A stretch of 64,000 bases of DNA, taken from Xiphophorus maculatus (lineage: Eukaryota > Chordata > Actinopteri > Cyprinodontiformes > Poeciliidae). The position numbers and the translations under genes were made by a program. The notes below the pieces were generated by a model that searched no databases, was not told where the DNA came from, and was given only the letters and a program-made list of their open reading frames with translations. This document shows positions 34,926 to 46,637 of this stretch, one piece after another. The DNA lies in assembly GCF_002775205.1 (NCBI RefSeq), contig NC_036443.1, positions 10,407,698-10,471,697 of the forward strand. The letters are read 5' to 3'. Numbering within the stretch: position 1 is the stretch's first letter; each line of letters starts with the position of its first letter.

Positions 34926-35043
34926 GGTTATGCTGCCAGATGACGCCAATATTATGGGTAACGTTCACGGCGGCATCATCCTCAAGATGATCGAAGAAGC
35001 TGGAAGCATCGTCGGCACGAGACACTGCAACACACAGAATGGA
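34926..35043 (+). CDS. acot7: acot7 exon 2, start of first hotdog domain
   Basis: Encodes VMLPDDANIMGNVHGGIILKMIEEAGSIVGTRHCNTQNG. This is the first hotdog-fold thioesterase domain with the characteristic catalytic-region motif DDANxxGNVHGGxILKMIEE; the Asn and the HGG loop contribute to thioester binding in this family. Acceptor GCTGCAG and donor GTAAGT; 118 bp, entering in phase 2 and leaving in phase 0. Near-identical to human ACOT7 here. Confidence 0.95.
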
Positions 35044-36121
35044 GTAAGTACTGACCATATTTAGTCCTCATTATTTTTATTCCAGTAGTACAGTATTAAA
35101 TCCAGATCTGGAATAAGTTCCTGCTTCCATATAATTGATAGAAAACAAAAAAATTAGGAAGTCCTCTCAGCCCTGAATCCCCATAGTGCGTCACGCCAAG
35201 TTCAAGCATGAGATTATTAGCAGCATGACGCTGCATTCTGTTGCACAGACTGTGAATACCTTTATCATTTGTTCCGATCTCCCATTTTGACGGTACATTG
35301 AACACAACATCTCATTTCCTGTCTGCTACAAAATGTTAAAACAAAACATTTTTTAAAATTTATTTGAGATATCCGCTTTATTTCAGATTGCATTAAGTGA
35401 TCCATATTGTGGAATTTCACTGTCATGGTTGTACTTTTCACCTGGCAAACTTTAGCCCATGTTTGCTCTAATTATCATCTCATCTTCAGTGATGTTCATA
35501 TTAGATTTTGATGACTAAGTTCATGTTTAAATGTTTCAAAGATTAACAGTGACACAAATACATTTTCAAAAAATCTCTGTACACAGCTTTAATCTTTGAT
35601 CAGAGAGAACAAAATTAGCTGAACGTCAAATGTTAAAGGCTATGTTTATATGAGCATAGGTAGCTGATTAAACTAAAAAAAAGAGCAAAATTAGAAATGC
35701 ATGAAACTCTACTTAATTTGACAAAGTTTTCAATTGTTTTCTGAGCCAATGAAGGTAAAACAGCTGGTGAATCACCATAGCTGCAGACTGAAACTGGAAT
35801 TCCAAAGTTTTTATGTTAATGTTATGCAAGCTCATTTACAACTAGACATTTATTCTGTTTTGAACAGAAGGTGAGTTGGTGGTCATTTATGTTGAATTTT
35901 GGATGATAAAGCCCTCTGACTGCCAAGACAATCTTGGGACATAGAAATCATTATTATTAGTTGGACATGGTGCTTTGCTAAAGCATACTGGGATGATACA
36001 AGATGCCTTCCAGCGTTATTACTGTAAGTTGATTATTGTTTAACTGCAACATGAGGAAAAATGACTTGTCTTTTATTCTTCTGTCTGCAATTATGCTAAC
36101 CTTTCATTTCCTTTTCTGTAG

Positions 36122-36278
36122 GACCGATGTTTAGCAGCTCTGGTTCGGGTGGAGAAGACGGAGTTTCTGTCGCCCGTGTTCATCGGCGAGGTGGTCCACG
36201 TTTCCGCCGAGATCACTTACACATCCAAGCACTCGCTGGAGGTTCAGGTCAAAGTCATCGCTGAAAACATCTTGACAG
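36122..36278 (+). CDS. acot7: acot7 exon 3, first hotdog domain continued
   Basis: Encodes DRCLAALVRVEKTEFLSPVFIGEVVHVSAEITYTSKHSLEVQVKVIAENILT plus one base. These are the beta strands of the first hotdog domain; AEITYTSKHSxEVQV is nearly unchanged from human ACOT7. Acceptor CTGTAG; donor is the weaker GTGACT. Phase 0 in, phase 1 out, joining the exon at 57212 across a 20.9 kb intron. Confidence 0.95.
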
Positions 36279-39200
36279 GTGACTCGACTTAACACCGACA
36301 TTCAGTAAAAAGGACATGACCATGCATGCCATCAAGTAAAGGTCAGAGACACCTAATGCAAACCGCCCCATAAATCCCATGCTGCTGTACACTTTAACAG
36401 AAATGATTGATTTTACGTTCACTGACGCTTCATATCTTTGTGGTACTATAACGGTCTTGCAGGGGATAAAAACAACATGAAACTGTCAAGCACTAAAGGA
36501 TTTAAAAACAGAAATACAGCATGCTCACACAAAGGCCCTCCGTCTGAAGTGAGATACAGATCAGGATAAAAGCGGTGAACAATGGCAGTTTGAGCCTTTC
36601 ACAGCTCAGGAGGACCTGTATTTTATTTGATCAGCATTGTAAAACTTTTTGACCGTGAATTTCATTCTAGGAGAGATGGGAGGATAGATGAACTTTTCAT
36701 GATAAAAACCTATTATTAAATTTTCTATAGCTGCTCTGCTTTTCATGGTTTTGTAGGTTGGAGTTTATCTCTGCAAGACAGGAAGCAGGGGGACAGATTG
36801 AACCAGATTGTTAGCCAGAAATGTGAAAACGTGCACTCCCTGAAAAACGCGTTAAAAAAATGTAGTTAAACGGCACCGTTGGTGGCAATTTTGGGTGAAC
36901 TAACCTGAGATTTATTGACAAAATCTTTAGACTTCATTTCTTTCCCTGCAAACATGCACAGCATCTTGGAAGACCAGTAAAGGCATAATCCTGTACGGAC
37001 CAAACAGAGTTGCACACAGTGAGCCAGAGTTACTCAATAGTGTTTGGGCAGTGCATGAAAATGTTCCTTTTTCTTTCTGAATAGTTTGTTTGTCAATGTT
37101 CAGAATTTTTAGCAATGAAATAATGTGGACGGTACAGAGCCCCTAAGGGACACTGAAGAAAAAAAAAAATAAACAAACGTTCTGGTGTGCATCAGATAAT
37201 ATCTCATGTGCACCAGAAAGTTTATTTTTTTATTTTTTCCTTCAATGTCCCATTAGGGGCTCTGTAAGTGCATACAGCACAGTTTTACCAATGTTTGATC
37301 AATAATACCCATTGAAAAGAAAGAAAAAAATAAGCAAATAGAGAAAAAAAACTCTGTTGCACTTCTACCCTAAACCCACATGAGTTTTATAAATGGCCTC
37401 AGGGCTCTGTACAACATGTTCAGCCTTACGGTTTTAAACGTTCATAAATATTTTGTAGAATTTGGATCTCATTTTCATCTGAGCAATGTTTATATTTACC
37501 TTAATTACGCTTCGCACAATATCATATCCTCGTTATTTTGATTTATCCCTTGTGTTTCTACTGAGAAGGTTGAGAGTCTCGCAGTTTAAGAAATTCAAAT
37601 AGTATATTTTCTTAAATGTTTTTTTTTTTTTTTTTACATAGCATTGTTGAGATCCTTAATGTGGGGGATTTTATTTGTCATCTATTCATTCACCATCAGT
37701 AGTTAAAAAATACCATGTTTGTTCAGTAGAGGGCAGCAAATCATACTTATTGTGTTAGTAACGTTTCTAGATATGTAAAAATTGCCTTAAAATAACTTGA
37801 ACTGTTTTAACAAGATGCTGCATTCTTTGCACTACAGATTATTATTATAGGCTACATAAAACAAAATTTGCTTCTGCAAGCAGGCTTGTATGAAGCTGCA
37901 GGAAAATTAATATTGACCTGCGTTTTATATATGAATCTTTAAATACCATCTGCACAAAAAAAATGCAGGCTGAGCAGCAACAGCCTGTATTTATATAAAG
38001 GTATGTTTTTTCTGCATTTACGCATGAGACAAATGTTTATTATTCAGCTAATTAAGGCAGTTTTTGAACACATGGTTGAACTTTGACGAAAAAGTTGCAA
38101 ATACTGCTGATTTTGCAGATTAGTTTCAAATTATATGTAGTGCTTAAAGGGGGTAAGAAAAAGATGCAGAGCGCAAAAGATAGAGAGATCTTTTTCATGC
38201 GGGTTAAAAATCTCAAAGAAATATTTAACCCGCAACTTTAAACGGCCCCTTTGTGCGCGAACATTTTTCTGTTTAATTTCGAGAGGGAGAATGAAAAAAA
38301 GCAAACAGAGGGAAGCAGAAAGGCAGATGGATGTAGGAAACTGGCAGAGGGAATTTGAGCAGAAGAAGAAATACTTTGTAAGTAGGGAATTATGGTATGA
38401 TAGATGAGAAAAAAGGACTTGAGAGAAACAAAAGAAGTATCCCCTAGACGGCAGTTGCCGTAGCAACTGGCTCATAGTGGTTGGTTGGCTCGTTGCTGGG
38501 CCGAGCGCTCATTGATGGAGGTGGAGGCAGAGATATGAGGTGACAGGTGGAGAGTGGTGGGCATACAGGCAGGCATCTGCAGGGGCAGTCCACTGTGGCC
38601 TTGACAGAAAGGACCCCTGAATGGCAAAAAAAAGAGCTCATGGAGTAAATTCATTCAAGACATGCACTGAGGTTCAGAACACATTCAGTCATAAAATATT
38701 GAGAACATTTAATGTCAGAGAAAGTACCCTAAAAATACCAGGATGTCCTGTTGCATCTGGTGCTCATTTTTTCCTGTTCTCACCCACAATCGTCTGCAGA
38801 GTCTTGGATTTATCAAAGTGCCTCTCGCACTGTTGTCAATAATTATGAATAATTTTGAACGGCTAAGAGAACAAATCGATAAGCATAAGATTCAAATGGA
38901 TATTCTAGCTCAACATCCATCTTCATGACATGGTCTGTATTTCATAAACTTATTGCCTGAGAGTTTGCAGACCATCTGCAATCACTTCAGTGTCATTATG
39001 ACTCACTTCTATCTTGCTGCATCAATCTAGTAACCCCCTGTTGCATTTTATGAATTTATAATATAAAATAAGTATTAAAAAATCAAGTAAGCCCAAATGC
39101 TCCTCTAATATTGTTGTTTTTTTTTTTTTTATCTCTGAGTGTTTGTGTGCATGTCTAAAATCTTTTGAGTTTTGAGAAAATTTTGAAGTAAACTTTGTGA

Positions 39201-40361
39201 ACATCAAATGCTGTAATCTGGTTTTGAATGTGAGATGTTTTATGTGCTGCTGTCTTTTTGCATTATGTGTGGGTATTAGGATGAAGAGTGTAAATTTCAC
39301 TATTCTACTGCATTTCTTTTACCATGATGTTAACATCTAGTTATATGTTTTTCTGTGCATTGAGAATCAGCTGACCACCCAGGAGATCAGACAAGTAGTA
39401 AAATAATTAGCTAAATGAATCATAAAGCAGGTCAGGCTGCTGTCAGTTAGAGCCACTCCAAGTTTTCAGCATGCGAAGGTGAACCTCAATAAGTGTAGCA
39501 TAAGATTAATGCTGTTATTAGACTGCTGACTTTTGTTTGAAGTCTGAAATGAGACAGGTATCTTATAAAATATATTATAATAATGTAAAATAATTATTAA
39601 TAATATTAATGTATTTTCTTTTCCCAGCCAATTTAAAAATGGAATATTGAAAAAAATGTATACAGAATCCTTCTCAATAATCAGCATAAAAGCCTTTATT
39701 GGCTTTACAGCAATCAAACCCTTATAACTGCTCACTAGCTTTCTGCATGCTTTCACAGTATCTTTAAAGATTCATCCTTCACAATGTGCTTTGAGGTTGG
39801 AAGGTCCTATATACACCCCTATTTTGTTTAGGATGTGTAAATTGGAATAACACATGAAATCCACAGTCTCTCACTGCATCATGACAATGTTAATTCATTT
39901 TTCTACTTATGTCACCATCTAATTTTTTCATACTTAATGATCACTTAAGCATCTTTGGCTTAAAGTGAATTTATCTATACCCCTAACTCATCAAATATTT
40001 ATTAGTTGAATTAAACAGAAAATTGGTTGTGCCTTGGCATGTTCTCCAAGCATTTGGCATGCTGAGGCAAGCAAATCATTGTTAATGCAGATAGAGCATC
40101 TGCATAATGTAGGATCATTTGTGTAATGTAATGAATGAATGCTATGAATGAGTTTCTGCTGGCTATTTGTTTTGCATTACACACTACGCACAGTGTCTGA
40201 GGTGTCTCAGGGCTTGAGCTGCTGAATTTCTCACAAAACAAATGCATAGCAAGCAAACTGCGTACGCTATAGTATCAAATGTATTATAAGAACATGTGGG
40301 AGCGCTTTATAATTAAACTTGCATATGCTTTTATGTCATTGAAGAACAAGGCAGACATGCA
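36279..40361. other. acot7 large intron, left part
   Basis: Apart from the MITE at 37135-37264 I recognise no gene or repeat family here. Frames such as 38131-38475 minus and 39466-39756 minus have no domain. AT-rich, with T runs at 37619-37636 and 39116-39131. Confidence 0.5.
37135..37264. mobile_element. 130-bp palindromic MITE with TA target duplication
   Basis: The element is almost one long hairpin: CAGAGCCCCTAAGGGACACT at the left pairs with AATGTCCCATTAGGGGCTCTG at the right, and the inner arms (TTTATTTTTT... and TTCTGGTG...CACCAGAA) also pair. It is flanked by TA at 37133-37134 and 37265-37266, consistent with mobilisation by a Tc1/mariner-type transposase. No coding capacity. Confidence 0.85.
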
Positions 40362-40646
40362 ATGGACCTTACCAAGCTCCGCCCACAACCGACCCACGTG
40401 ACCGCAAGTCTCACAAGCAAAGCCTCGCAGCAACTCGATTAGTGCATCATTTCTACTGGATTTTCACAATATATCAGCTACTACAATGGACAGAGGAACT
40501 AACAAGTTCATGTCATCATTTGGGCGGAGGTTACTGGTTTCTCAGTCACAAGCTGGTTGCAAACCTGAGGCCAGCAGGTGTCAGTCAGTTATGGTAGATC
40601 TGAAATTTGGTTTGATGACCTCAATATGAGAAGCTACAGACTGATA

Positions 40647-41911
40647 CACTGCCTGGCCAAAAAACAAGTCGCCACCAAAAAATGGTCACACTCTCTAATA
40701 TTTTGTTGGACTGCCTTTAGCTTTGATTACAGCCCGCATTCGCTGTGGCGTTGTTTCAATAAGCTTCTGCAGTATCACAAGATTTATTTCCATCCAGTGT
40801 TGCATTAATCTTTCACCAAGATCTTGTATTGATGATGGGAGAGTCTGACCACTGCGCAAAGCCTTCTCCAGCACATCCCAAAGATTCTCAATGGGGTTAA
40901 GGTCTGGACTCTGTGGTGGCCAATCCATGTGTGAAAAAGATGTCTCATGCTCCCTGAACCACTCTTTCACAATGTGAGCCCCATGAATCCTGGCATTGTC
41001 ATCTTGGAATATGCCCGTTCCATTTGGGAAGACAAAATCCATTGATGGAATAACCTGGTCATTCAGTATATTCAGGTAGTCAGCTGACCTCATTCTTTGG
41101 GCACACAATGTTGCTGAACCTAGACCTGACCAACTGCAGCAACCCCAGATCATAGCACTGCCCCCACAGGCTTGTACAGTAGGCACTAGGCATGATGGGT
41201 GCATCACTTCACCTGCCTCTCTTCTTACCCTGATGCGCCCATCACTCTGGAACAGGGTAAATCTGGACTCATCAGACCACATGACCCTCTTCCATTCCTC
41301 CAGAGTCCAATCTTTATGCTCCCTAGCAAACTGAAGCCTGTTTTTCTGGTTAGCCTTACTGATTAGAGGTTTTCTTACGGCTACACAGCTGTTCAATCCC
41401 AACCCCTTGAGTTCCCTTCGCATTGTGCGTGTGGAAATGCTTTTGCGTTCACAATTAAACATACTCCTGAGTTCTGCTGTTGTTTTTCTTTGATTTGATT
41501 TGACCAAACGTTTAAGTAATCGCCGATCACGATCATTCAGGATCTTTTTCCGACCACATTTCTTCCTGGAAGACGATGGTTCCCCACCATCCTTCCAGTT
41601 TTTAATGATGCGTTGGACAGTTCTTAACCCAATTCTAGTAGTTTCTGCAATCTCCTTAGATGTTTTCTCTGCTTCATGCATGCCAATGATTTGACCCTTC
41701 TTAAACAGACGAACGTCTTTTCCACGACCACAGGATGTGTCTTTTGCCATGGTTGTATGAGAAATGAGGAGTTACTCATTGCATCAGCTGGGGTTAAATA
41801 ACTTGTTGCCAGCTGAAAGATAATCGCCTATGCAGTACTTATCCAATAGGAGGCTTGTACCTATTTGCTTAGTTAAATCCAGGTGGCGACTTTTATTTTG
41901 GCCAGGCAGTG
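40647..41911 (-). mobile_element. intact Tc1/mariner element, DD36E type
   Basis: 1265-bp element with about 30-bp terminal inverted repeats: CACTGCCTGGCCAAAA at the left and TTTTGGCCAGGCAGTG at the right, extended by AAGTCGCCACC / GGTGGCGACTT. TA target duplications are at 40645-40646 and 41912-41913. It carries one uninterrupted transposase gene. The undisrupted target is preserved in the related copy at 48960-48961, so both ends are certain. Confidence 0.95.
40695..41750 (-). CDS. Tc1/mariner transposase, DD36E
   Basis: Full-length 351-residue cut-and-paste transposase with no stop or frameshift. N-terminal paired-type helix-turn-helix DNA-binding region at about residues 10-115, with a basic nuclear-localisation-like patch SRKKCGRKK at 61-69. 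Catalytic region follows: first Asp in MWSDES (D160), second in FQDDNARIH (D251), Glu in [12 protein letters not shown] (E288). There are 36 residues between D251 and E288, not 34 as in Sleeping Beauty-type Tc1 elements, so the signature is DD36E, the spacing described for the Incomer group. All catalytic residues are present and the terminal repeats are nearly perfect, so it is young and may be active. It ends GSPTKY, as is usual for Tc1 proteins. It is a passenger inside another transposon in acot7's large intron. Confidence 0.95.
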   Translation of the reverse strand: MAKDTSCGRGKDVRLFKKGQIIGMHEAEKTSKEIAETTRIGLRTVQRIIKNWKDGGEPSSSRKKCGRKKILNDRDRRLLKRLVKSNQRKTTAELRSMFNCERKSISTRTMRRELKGLGLNSCVAVRKPLISKANQKNRLQFAREHKDWTLEEWKRVMWSDESRFTLFQSDGRIRVRREAGEVMHPSCLVPTVQACGGSAMIWGCCSWSGLGSATLCAQRMRSADYLNILNDQVIPSMDFVFPNGTGIFQDDNARIHGAHIVKEWFREHETSFSHMDWPPQSPDLNPIENLWDVLEKALRSGQTLPSSIQDLGERLMQHWMEINLVILQKLIETTPQRMRAVIKAKGSPTKY

Positions 41912-42662
41912 TAGGAGGAACCAAAGAGCTCTGTAAAGGTAAAGGCAAATCTTCTGAAGTTGGGATATAATTAATTTAATTTCACATAATTACCACGGTA
42001 GAAGCCATTTGTTTGTTAAAATTGTATGAAATATATTTGTTCTATTTGATGTTTGTTGTGAATGACGTAAACTCACAAACGAACGAGGTAATTAGTCCAA
42101 CATTTAGAAACTACAGCGACTGTAATGTGCCACAGCAAAGGTAAAATAACCCGAACAGGTGATCAACTCAAAACTACTCCTACCTTTTTACTCTCTCTTT
42201 GTAGTTTAAGCACACCTGTTACCGTGGCAACCGCCTGCGCCCAGCAAGACGAGCAACGATTACGTTAAAAACATAACATTCAGTCCGTTACGATATCAAG
42301 TTTCCAGGCTTGATATTTATGTCTCGATTATTAATCAGCGCTTCCCTGAACACAGCGATGGTTGATTGACTAGCTGTACTTGGTGCTAACGTGGCTAACA
42401 CGAGTAACAGTTTAGTCCAAAGCCTTTTCTGCTAAAATAAAATCTTTAGTGTATGTCAGATACAGACACATTGCATATTGATCTGTTTAGCTAACGTAAG
42501 ACTGTGTAGCAGGCAGGCTTCAAGGTGTAGAAGTTGTATCAGTTCTGCCTTTATGCTTTACTTAGCTAACGGGAAGCTAAGTGTGTTTGTGAGACGGCCA
42601 CTCACGTGACCACGTAGAATGGGCATCAGCCAATGAAAAGCGGCCCCTCTGGTAAGGTCCAT

Positions 42663-43735
42663 TGGAGATTAAATGTGGAAACAACATTAATGTTTATTCA
42701 ACATTTCATGCAAAGAATATAGAAATGACAAAGTGAGGAGTTTGAGCAAAATTGCTACTGCAGTTGATAAACCCGGTAACTTTTCAACTGTTCTTCGTTA
42801 ACTTGACATAAATAGGTTATAACGATTTTCAATCAGTCAGGACTTTACGCTGACACTAGCCACATGCATTGCAGGTAGATTGTAGTAAAGCATTGATTAA
42901 TGCCTGGTTTTAAAATTAGTTAACTGAACTTGTAGCCATTATTTTGTGCCCATTGTTGGACATCACACGGCACGATTGAACCGATCGAACCGTTATACCT
43001 AGGATTTCTGTGGGCTAATGTGTGATCTCTCAGGTATTGAAAATGGGCCGACAATCGGCCGATAGCTCTAAGATCGTGCAAGATAAGATAGTGTGTGCTG
43101 GGCATTACACTAAGGAAATGAGGAAGGGGGTTCAATGGAGAGCACCGGAGCTGAGCCTTTTTTCGTTCAGTGTCATCAACAGAAAGAGAAAAAGATAGAA
43201 AGAGACGATAAAGCCGATAATTAAAATAAGGTTGATAGTTTTAATTTATCATCCGATTAATTGATTTATCGTTTATCGCGACAGGCCTATTAGGTCATTT
43301 AGTTTTACCAGTGTCCCTCCAAATTAGTTCCTTCATTTGTACCAAGTTTCTTAATTTGTTCTTGTGTGCATTTGGATAGATTTCTCTTAGATCTGTTAGT
43401 CTTTTTCGCCCTTGGTTTATAGATCTTTTTGAGTTTTAGTTCAGCTCTCTTTATTCTCTCTCTGTTTCCCTACTTTCCTCCTGCTGCAGTTGTTTGGATT
43501 AACTTGTGTTAACACTTAGATTCTCGGTTTCCATTCAGTTTCTCTCTCCATATTCTGCCTTCTCCAAGCTCCCTGCTCTGATTCTCTCCCAGCTGTTCTG
43601 CATATATTGATTTTACTCACCTGGTTGTAATGCCACAATCACATATCTGCTGTTTTGGTAAATTGTAAAAATCCCAGTGGAAACATGCAAAAAGCTCCTC
43701 AGCACCTATTGGAAGGGTTTAATTTCTGTAAACCA
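42663..43735. other. acot7 large intron, unassigned
   Basis: No gene recognised. The words TTATCGTTTATCGCGACAGG (about 43267-43286) are common in fish repeats, so part of this stretch is probably an old transposon of undetermined family. Confidence 0.35.
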
Positions 43736-43927
43736 AATATCTCATTATAATGAGATAGTATCTCAAAATAATGAGATACTATCTCATTAGTATCTCAGAT
43801 ACTATCTCATTATTTTGAGATTGATGCTTAAAATAATGAGATATCTCAAAATATCTCATTATTTTGAGATACCATCTCATTATAATGAGATTATTATTAT
43901 TTTTCTTTTAACAGAGTGGCGGAAACG
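43736..43927. mobile_element. partial ATCTCATTATTTTGAGAT-type MITE
   Basis: Array of short palindromes built from CTCATTATTTTGAGAT and CTCATTATAATGAGAT, ending in TTAACAGAGTGGCGGAAACG at about 43909-43927. This is the same right terminus as the complete element that begins at 43928, but lacking its last bases and without a left end. Confidence 0.7.
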
Positions 43928-44227
43928 TATGGAAGCCCGTTTCCACCACTTTGTTAAAAAAAAGATAAATTATCTTATTATTTTGAGATTGACGCATAAT
44001 AATGAGATATCTCATTATTTTGAGATGGTATCTCAAAATAAGATACGATTTTGTATGTTATACAAAATAGTATTATATAGTATTATATCTACAAAATAGT
44101 AAAATATCTTATATTTTGTATCTTATTATACATTCTTATTTAGTATCTCATTATTTTGAGATACTATCTCATTATAATGAGATTATTTATTTATTTTTTA
44201 ACAGAGTGGCGGAAACGGGCTTCCATA
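43928..44227. mobile_element. 300-bp palindrome-rich MITE with 30-bp terminal repeats
   Basis: TATGGAAGCCCGTTTCC at the left and its reverse complement GGAAACGGGCTTCCATA at the right; over the terminal 30 bp the two ends differ at only two positions. The interior is made of ATCTCATTATTTTGAGAT palindromes. TA lies at each extreme end, suggesting a TA-targeting element. No coding capacity. Confidence 0.85.
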
Positions 44228-44621
44228 TTGTATTGACATTTTAATGCAATACAAAAAAGTTTTTAAAATAAAAAAAAAAAAGGGGGTGCAGACCCTGAAT
44301 TCGGACACAGCTAATATCAGTGTGGTTGTTGGAGGACTGAGCTACTTCCTCATGGGGGCGTCATGTCAGTCCTGTGTGTTTCAGTTCAGTTAGAAAATAA
44401 AAAAAGTGACTTAAACAGCAACTCTGACAGATCATCAGTAGAACGGTAGCTAATCTACCACATTGATCACTTATTAATAATCTTAAATAAACATCAAGCA
44501 ATAAAAACATAAAACTGTAATGGACTGCATATTCTGTTTTTTTGTGTGGCGATATTAATATTACTCTTATTATTATTAAAAAACATCCATTTATTATCTA
44601 GTGTGAACAAAATCTTTTTGT

Positions 44622-44658
44622 ACTGTGGGAGGAAGCCGGAGCACCCGGAGAGAACCCA
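44622..44658 (-). mobile_element. tiny L2-type LINE fragment
   Basis: CTGTGGGAGGAAGCCGGAG (44625-44643) and CCGGAGAGAACCCA match part of the 3' end seen at 22811-23151. Only this piece is present. Confidence 0.65.
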
Positions 44659-44679
44659 TTAATCAATCAGTCAATCAAT

Positions 44680-45570
44680 CAAATTTTAATTTCAATCAAA
44701 GTTTTTTGTCTTGGTTGGTCCATGTGTCCAACTGTAGGTTGCCCAAGTACAACGTTTCACATTTGAATTAAATTTTTACATTGAATATATTGGAACTCTT
44801 CCCAATATGGTTTTATTACTTGGCAGTCTCAAAAAACATGGAAGTGGTTGGCTCCTTTAGACTGGCAAAGTCTCCAGCAGGCGTCCCCGTTATTTTGATA
44901 TCGTCTCTGAATGGGTATAACAAAAAATCATGCAATGTTTTTCCAACAAAACTCCCGCCATGTGTTTGATCCGGTCGAGACCAACTGCAGTTGACATATT
45001 TCTTCCCATCATCTTGTGAGATTATTACCTTAATTTCCTTTCCCCATTTCCTCTTTATGTATTCTGTATTCTCATGTTTAGATAGCTGTATGGCATTGTA
45101 TAACTTAGAGATAATTCTGCTGTCTGATCTGGGTTTAATTAGTGTTAGAAATACCTCCATGAAACTGGAATCATTTTTTCTCAACACCTCTTTAAAATTT
45201 CTATTAAAATAATGTCTCACCTGCAGGTACCTAAAAAATCCTCTTTTTCCAGTCCATGATCCTTCTGTAAGGTTTCAAAACTCTGAAATATCCCTTTGTG
45301 GACAAATGAATAATAGGTAGTTAAGCCTTTTGAGATCCATAACTTGAATCTGTTATCATTTCTATTTGGTGTAAAATCCGAATCATAGGCTCACCTCCTC
45401 ATAATTTTAGAATCGTCTCCTGTTCTGCAAATTTTAGCCAATTCCTGCCAGGACTTGAGAAAGCTATCTGTTATGGAGTCTTCTGGGATCTGCTGTTCTT
45501 CTTGTAACTTATAATCACTAAGTAGGGCTGTTATTGGGATTCCTTTTATCGTCATACCTTCTAGAGGCAT
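44680..45570 (-). mobile_element. L1-type LINE, 5'-truncated ORF2 C-terminus
   Basis: The minus strand codes the end of an L1-clade ORF2: SDYKLQEEQQ, FLKSWQELAKIC, KLWISKGLTTYYSFV, then, after a small frame shift near 45220, RHYFNRNF... in the frame 45220-44816 (134 codons) with SKHENTEYIKRKWGKE. One internal stop (near 45395) and a frameshift break the gene. The 3' end at the left is rich in GATTGATT repeats. The truncation point at 45570 abuts the stop codon of the next ORF upstream. Confidence 0.8.
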
Positions 45571-45987
45571 TCAAACTGCGTTGCAACAAGGTTTATCTGT
45601 TTCACACCTGAGCAATCGTCTCCTCCTTTCTTCACGATATCTTCGTTCTTCTTCGGCGGGGTCGAAGTCGAATGAGATGAGTGAGATGGGTGGGAGGGGT
45701 TTTCGGATCCAGGGAGCTTTGGGAGGTGTGTCCCCTACGACAGGCTTCTTTTCCTGGGTCTCTTTGTTTGTCGCTGACAGATCTGACGTTTCTGAAGATC
45801 TTTTTTCTTGCCCGAAAGTATTGAACAGGTAGATGGTGTAATCCACGTTCTCGTCTTGAGAGCTGCTACTATCAACTGTGACACCAGGAAATAGTGTGGT
45901 CACTAGTTTTCTCACGCCAGTCGTTACTAAATACCCAGCACCAAAAGACACTGGAAAAAAGACGGCGGCTGTTAAAAGTTTCTCCAT
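45571..45987 (-). CDS. unrecognised 138-codon ORF in acot7 intron
   Basis: I do not recognise this protein. It starts MEKLLTAAVFFPVSFGAGYL, a mildly hydrophobic N-terminus that could be a signal anchor, followed by a polar Ser/Asp/Glu-rich middle, a proline stretch (PPKAPWIRKPLPPISL, about residues 88-103), a charged Glu/Arg helix (AEEERRYREERRRRLLR, about 110-126) and CETDKPCCNAV at the end. Composition and the 138-codon length are unlike chance frames nearby. Nine bases before the ATG the minus strand reads CTCTCTTTTACTAG, a good splice acceptor, so it may be the last exon of a small gene antisense to acot7. An L1 fragment begins right after the stop. It could instead be part of an unrecognised retroelement. 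Confidence 0.4.
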   Translation of the reverse strand: MEKLLTAAVFFPVSFGAGYLVTTGVRKLVTTLFPGVTVDSSSSQDENVDYTIYLFNTFGQEKRSSETSDLSATNKETQEKKPVVGDTPPKAPWIRKPLPPISLISFDFDPAEEERRYREERRRRLLRCETDKPCCNAV

Positions 45988-46100
45988 ATTAAAATCCTAG
46001 TAAAAGAGAGCGAGGGGTTGAAATGCTATCTGTCGAAGTGCTGTTTGTAAAATACCTGATGTTTTGAGATGGATGCATTCATAACCTCAGATATTCTTTG

Positions 46101-46138
46101 ATCTATGTCATAGATCTATGTCATAGATGTCGTCATAG
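46101..46138. repeat. 13-bp tandem repeat, three copies
   Basis: ATCTATGTCATAG twice exactly, followed by the diverged copy ATGTCGTCATAG. Confidence 0.85.
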
Positions 46139-46637
46139 CTACAATGAGCTCACTGTAGTTCTGGGGAAATGTCTTGCTTCTGAACGTTGCTATGGAAACG
46201 GTCAGATCAGTTCTGCATGACTCAAACTATTAACCCTTTGCAAGTGTATATTTCAGGAGGCTGGGGATTAAAACAGGGATTTTAATAGTTAAATATTAAG
46301 TTTAGTTTGACAATAGTATATTAAAACCAGTAATTTAAGTAGGTTTTTTTATCATTCTATCAGGTTTAAAATTTTGAATCATACTTGACTTAAAAATATC
46401 TTGAAAGTAAAATTAAATGTAACTTACAGACATTTGCTGCTGCTGCTGTTGTAAAATGTGACAAGAAATTTTGCCCGCTTGAAGAAGAGCTACAAAGAAA
46501 TAATTTTGGTTTAATCATTTTACACGTTAGCATAAATATAGAATAAAGAATGATCCCAAAGAAATGATGCTGCCGCTCCATATTTGATGGGTTGTAAACA
46601 ACCCACTCCAACACATTTGTTCTGTATGGTGCGGAAA

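Larger units (their letters stand above)
40364..42660. mobile_element. non-autonomous DNA transposon hosting a Tc1-type element
   Basis: Terminal inverted repeats GGACCTTACCA (40364-40374) and TGGTAAGGTCC (42650-42660) flanked by AT on both sides (AATGGACC... ...GGTCCATT). Excluding the nested Tc1-type element (40647-41911 plus one TA) it is about 1.0 kb. The AT duplication and GG-CTTACC ends are consistent with the ISL2EU branch of PIF/Harbinger, which I infer but cannot confirm. It contains no intact frame. Its right-hand 930 bp recur at 48775-49696. Confidence 0.7.

Noticed and set aside
38131..38475. 114-codon minus-strand ORF in acot7 intron
   Set aside because: Cys/Leu/Phe-rich frame without domain or splice support.
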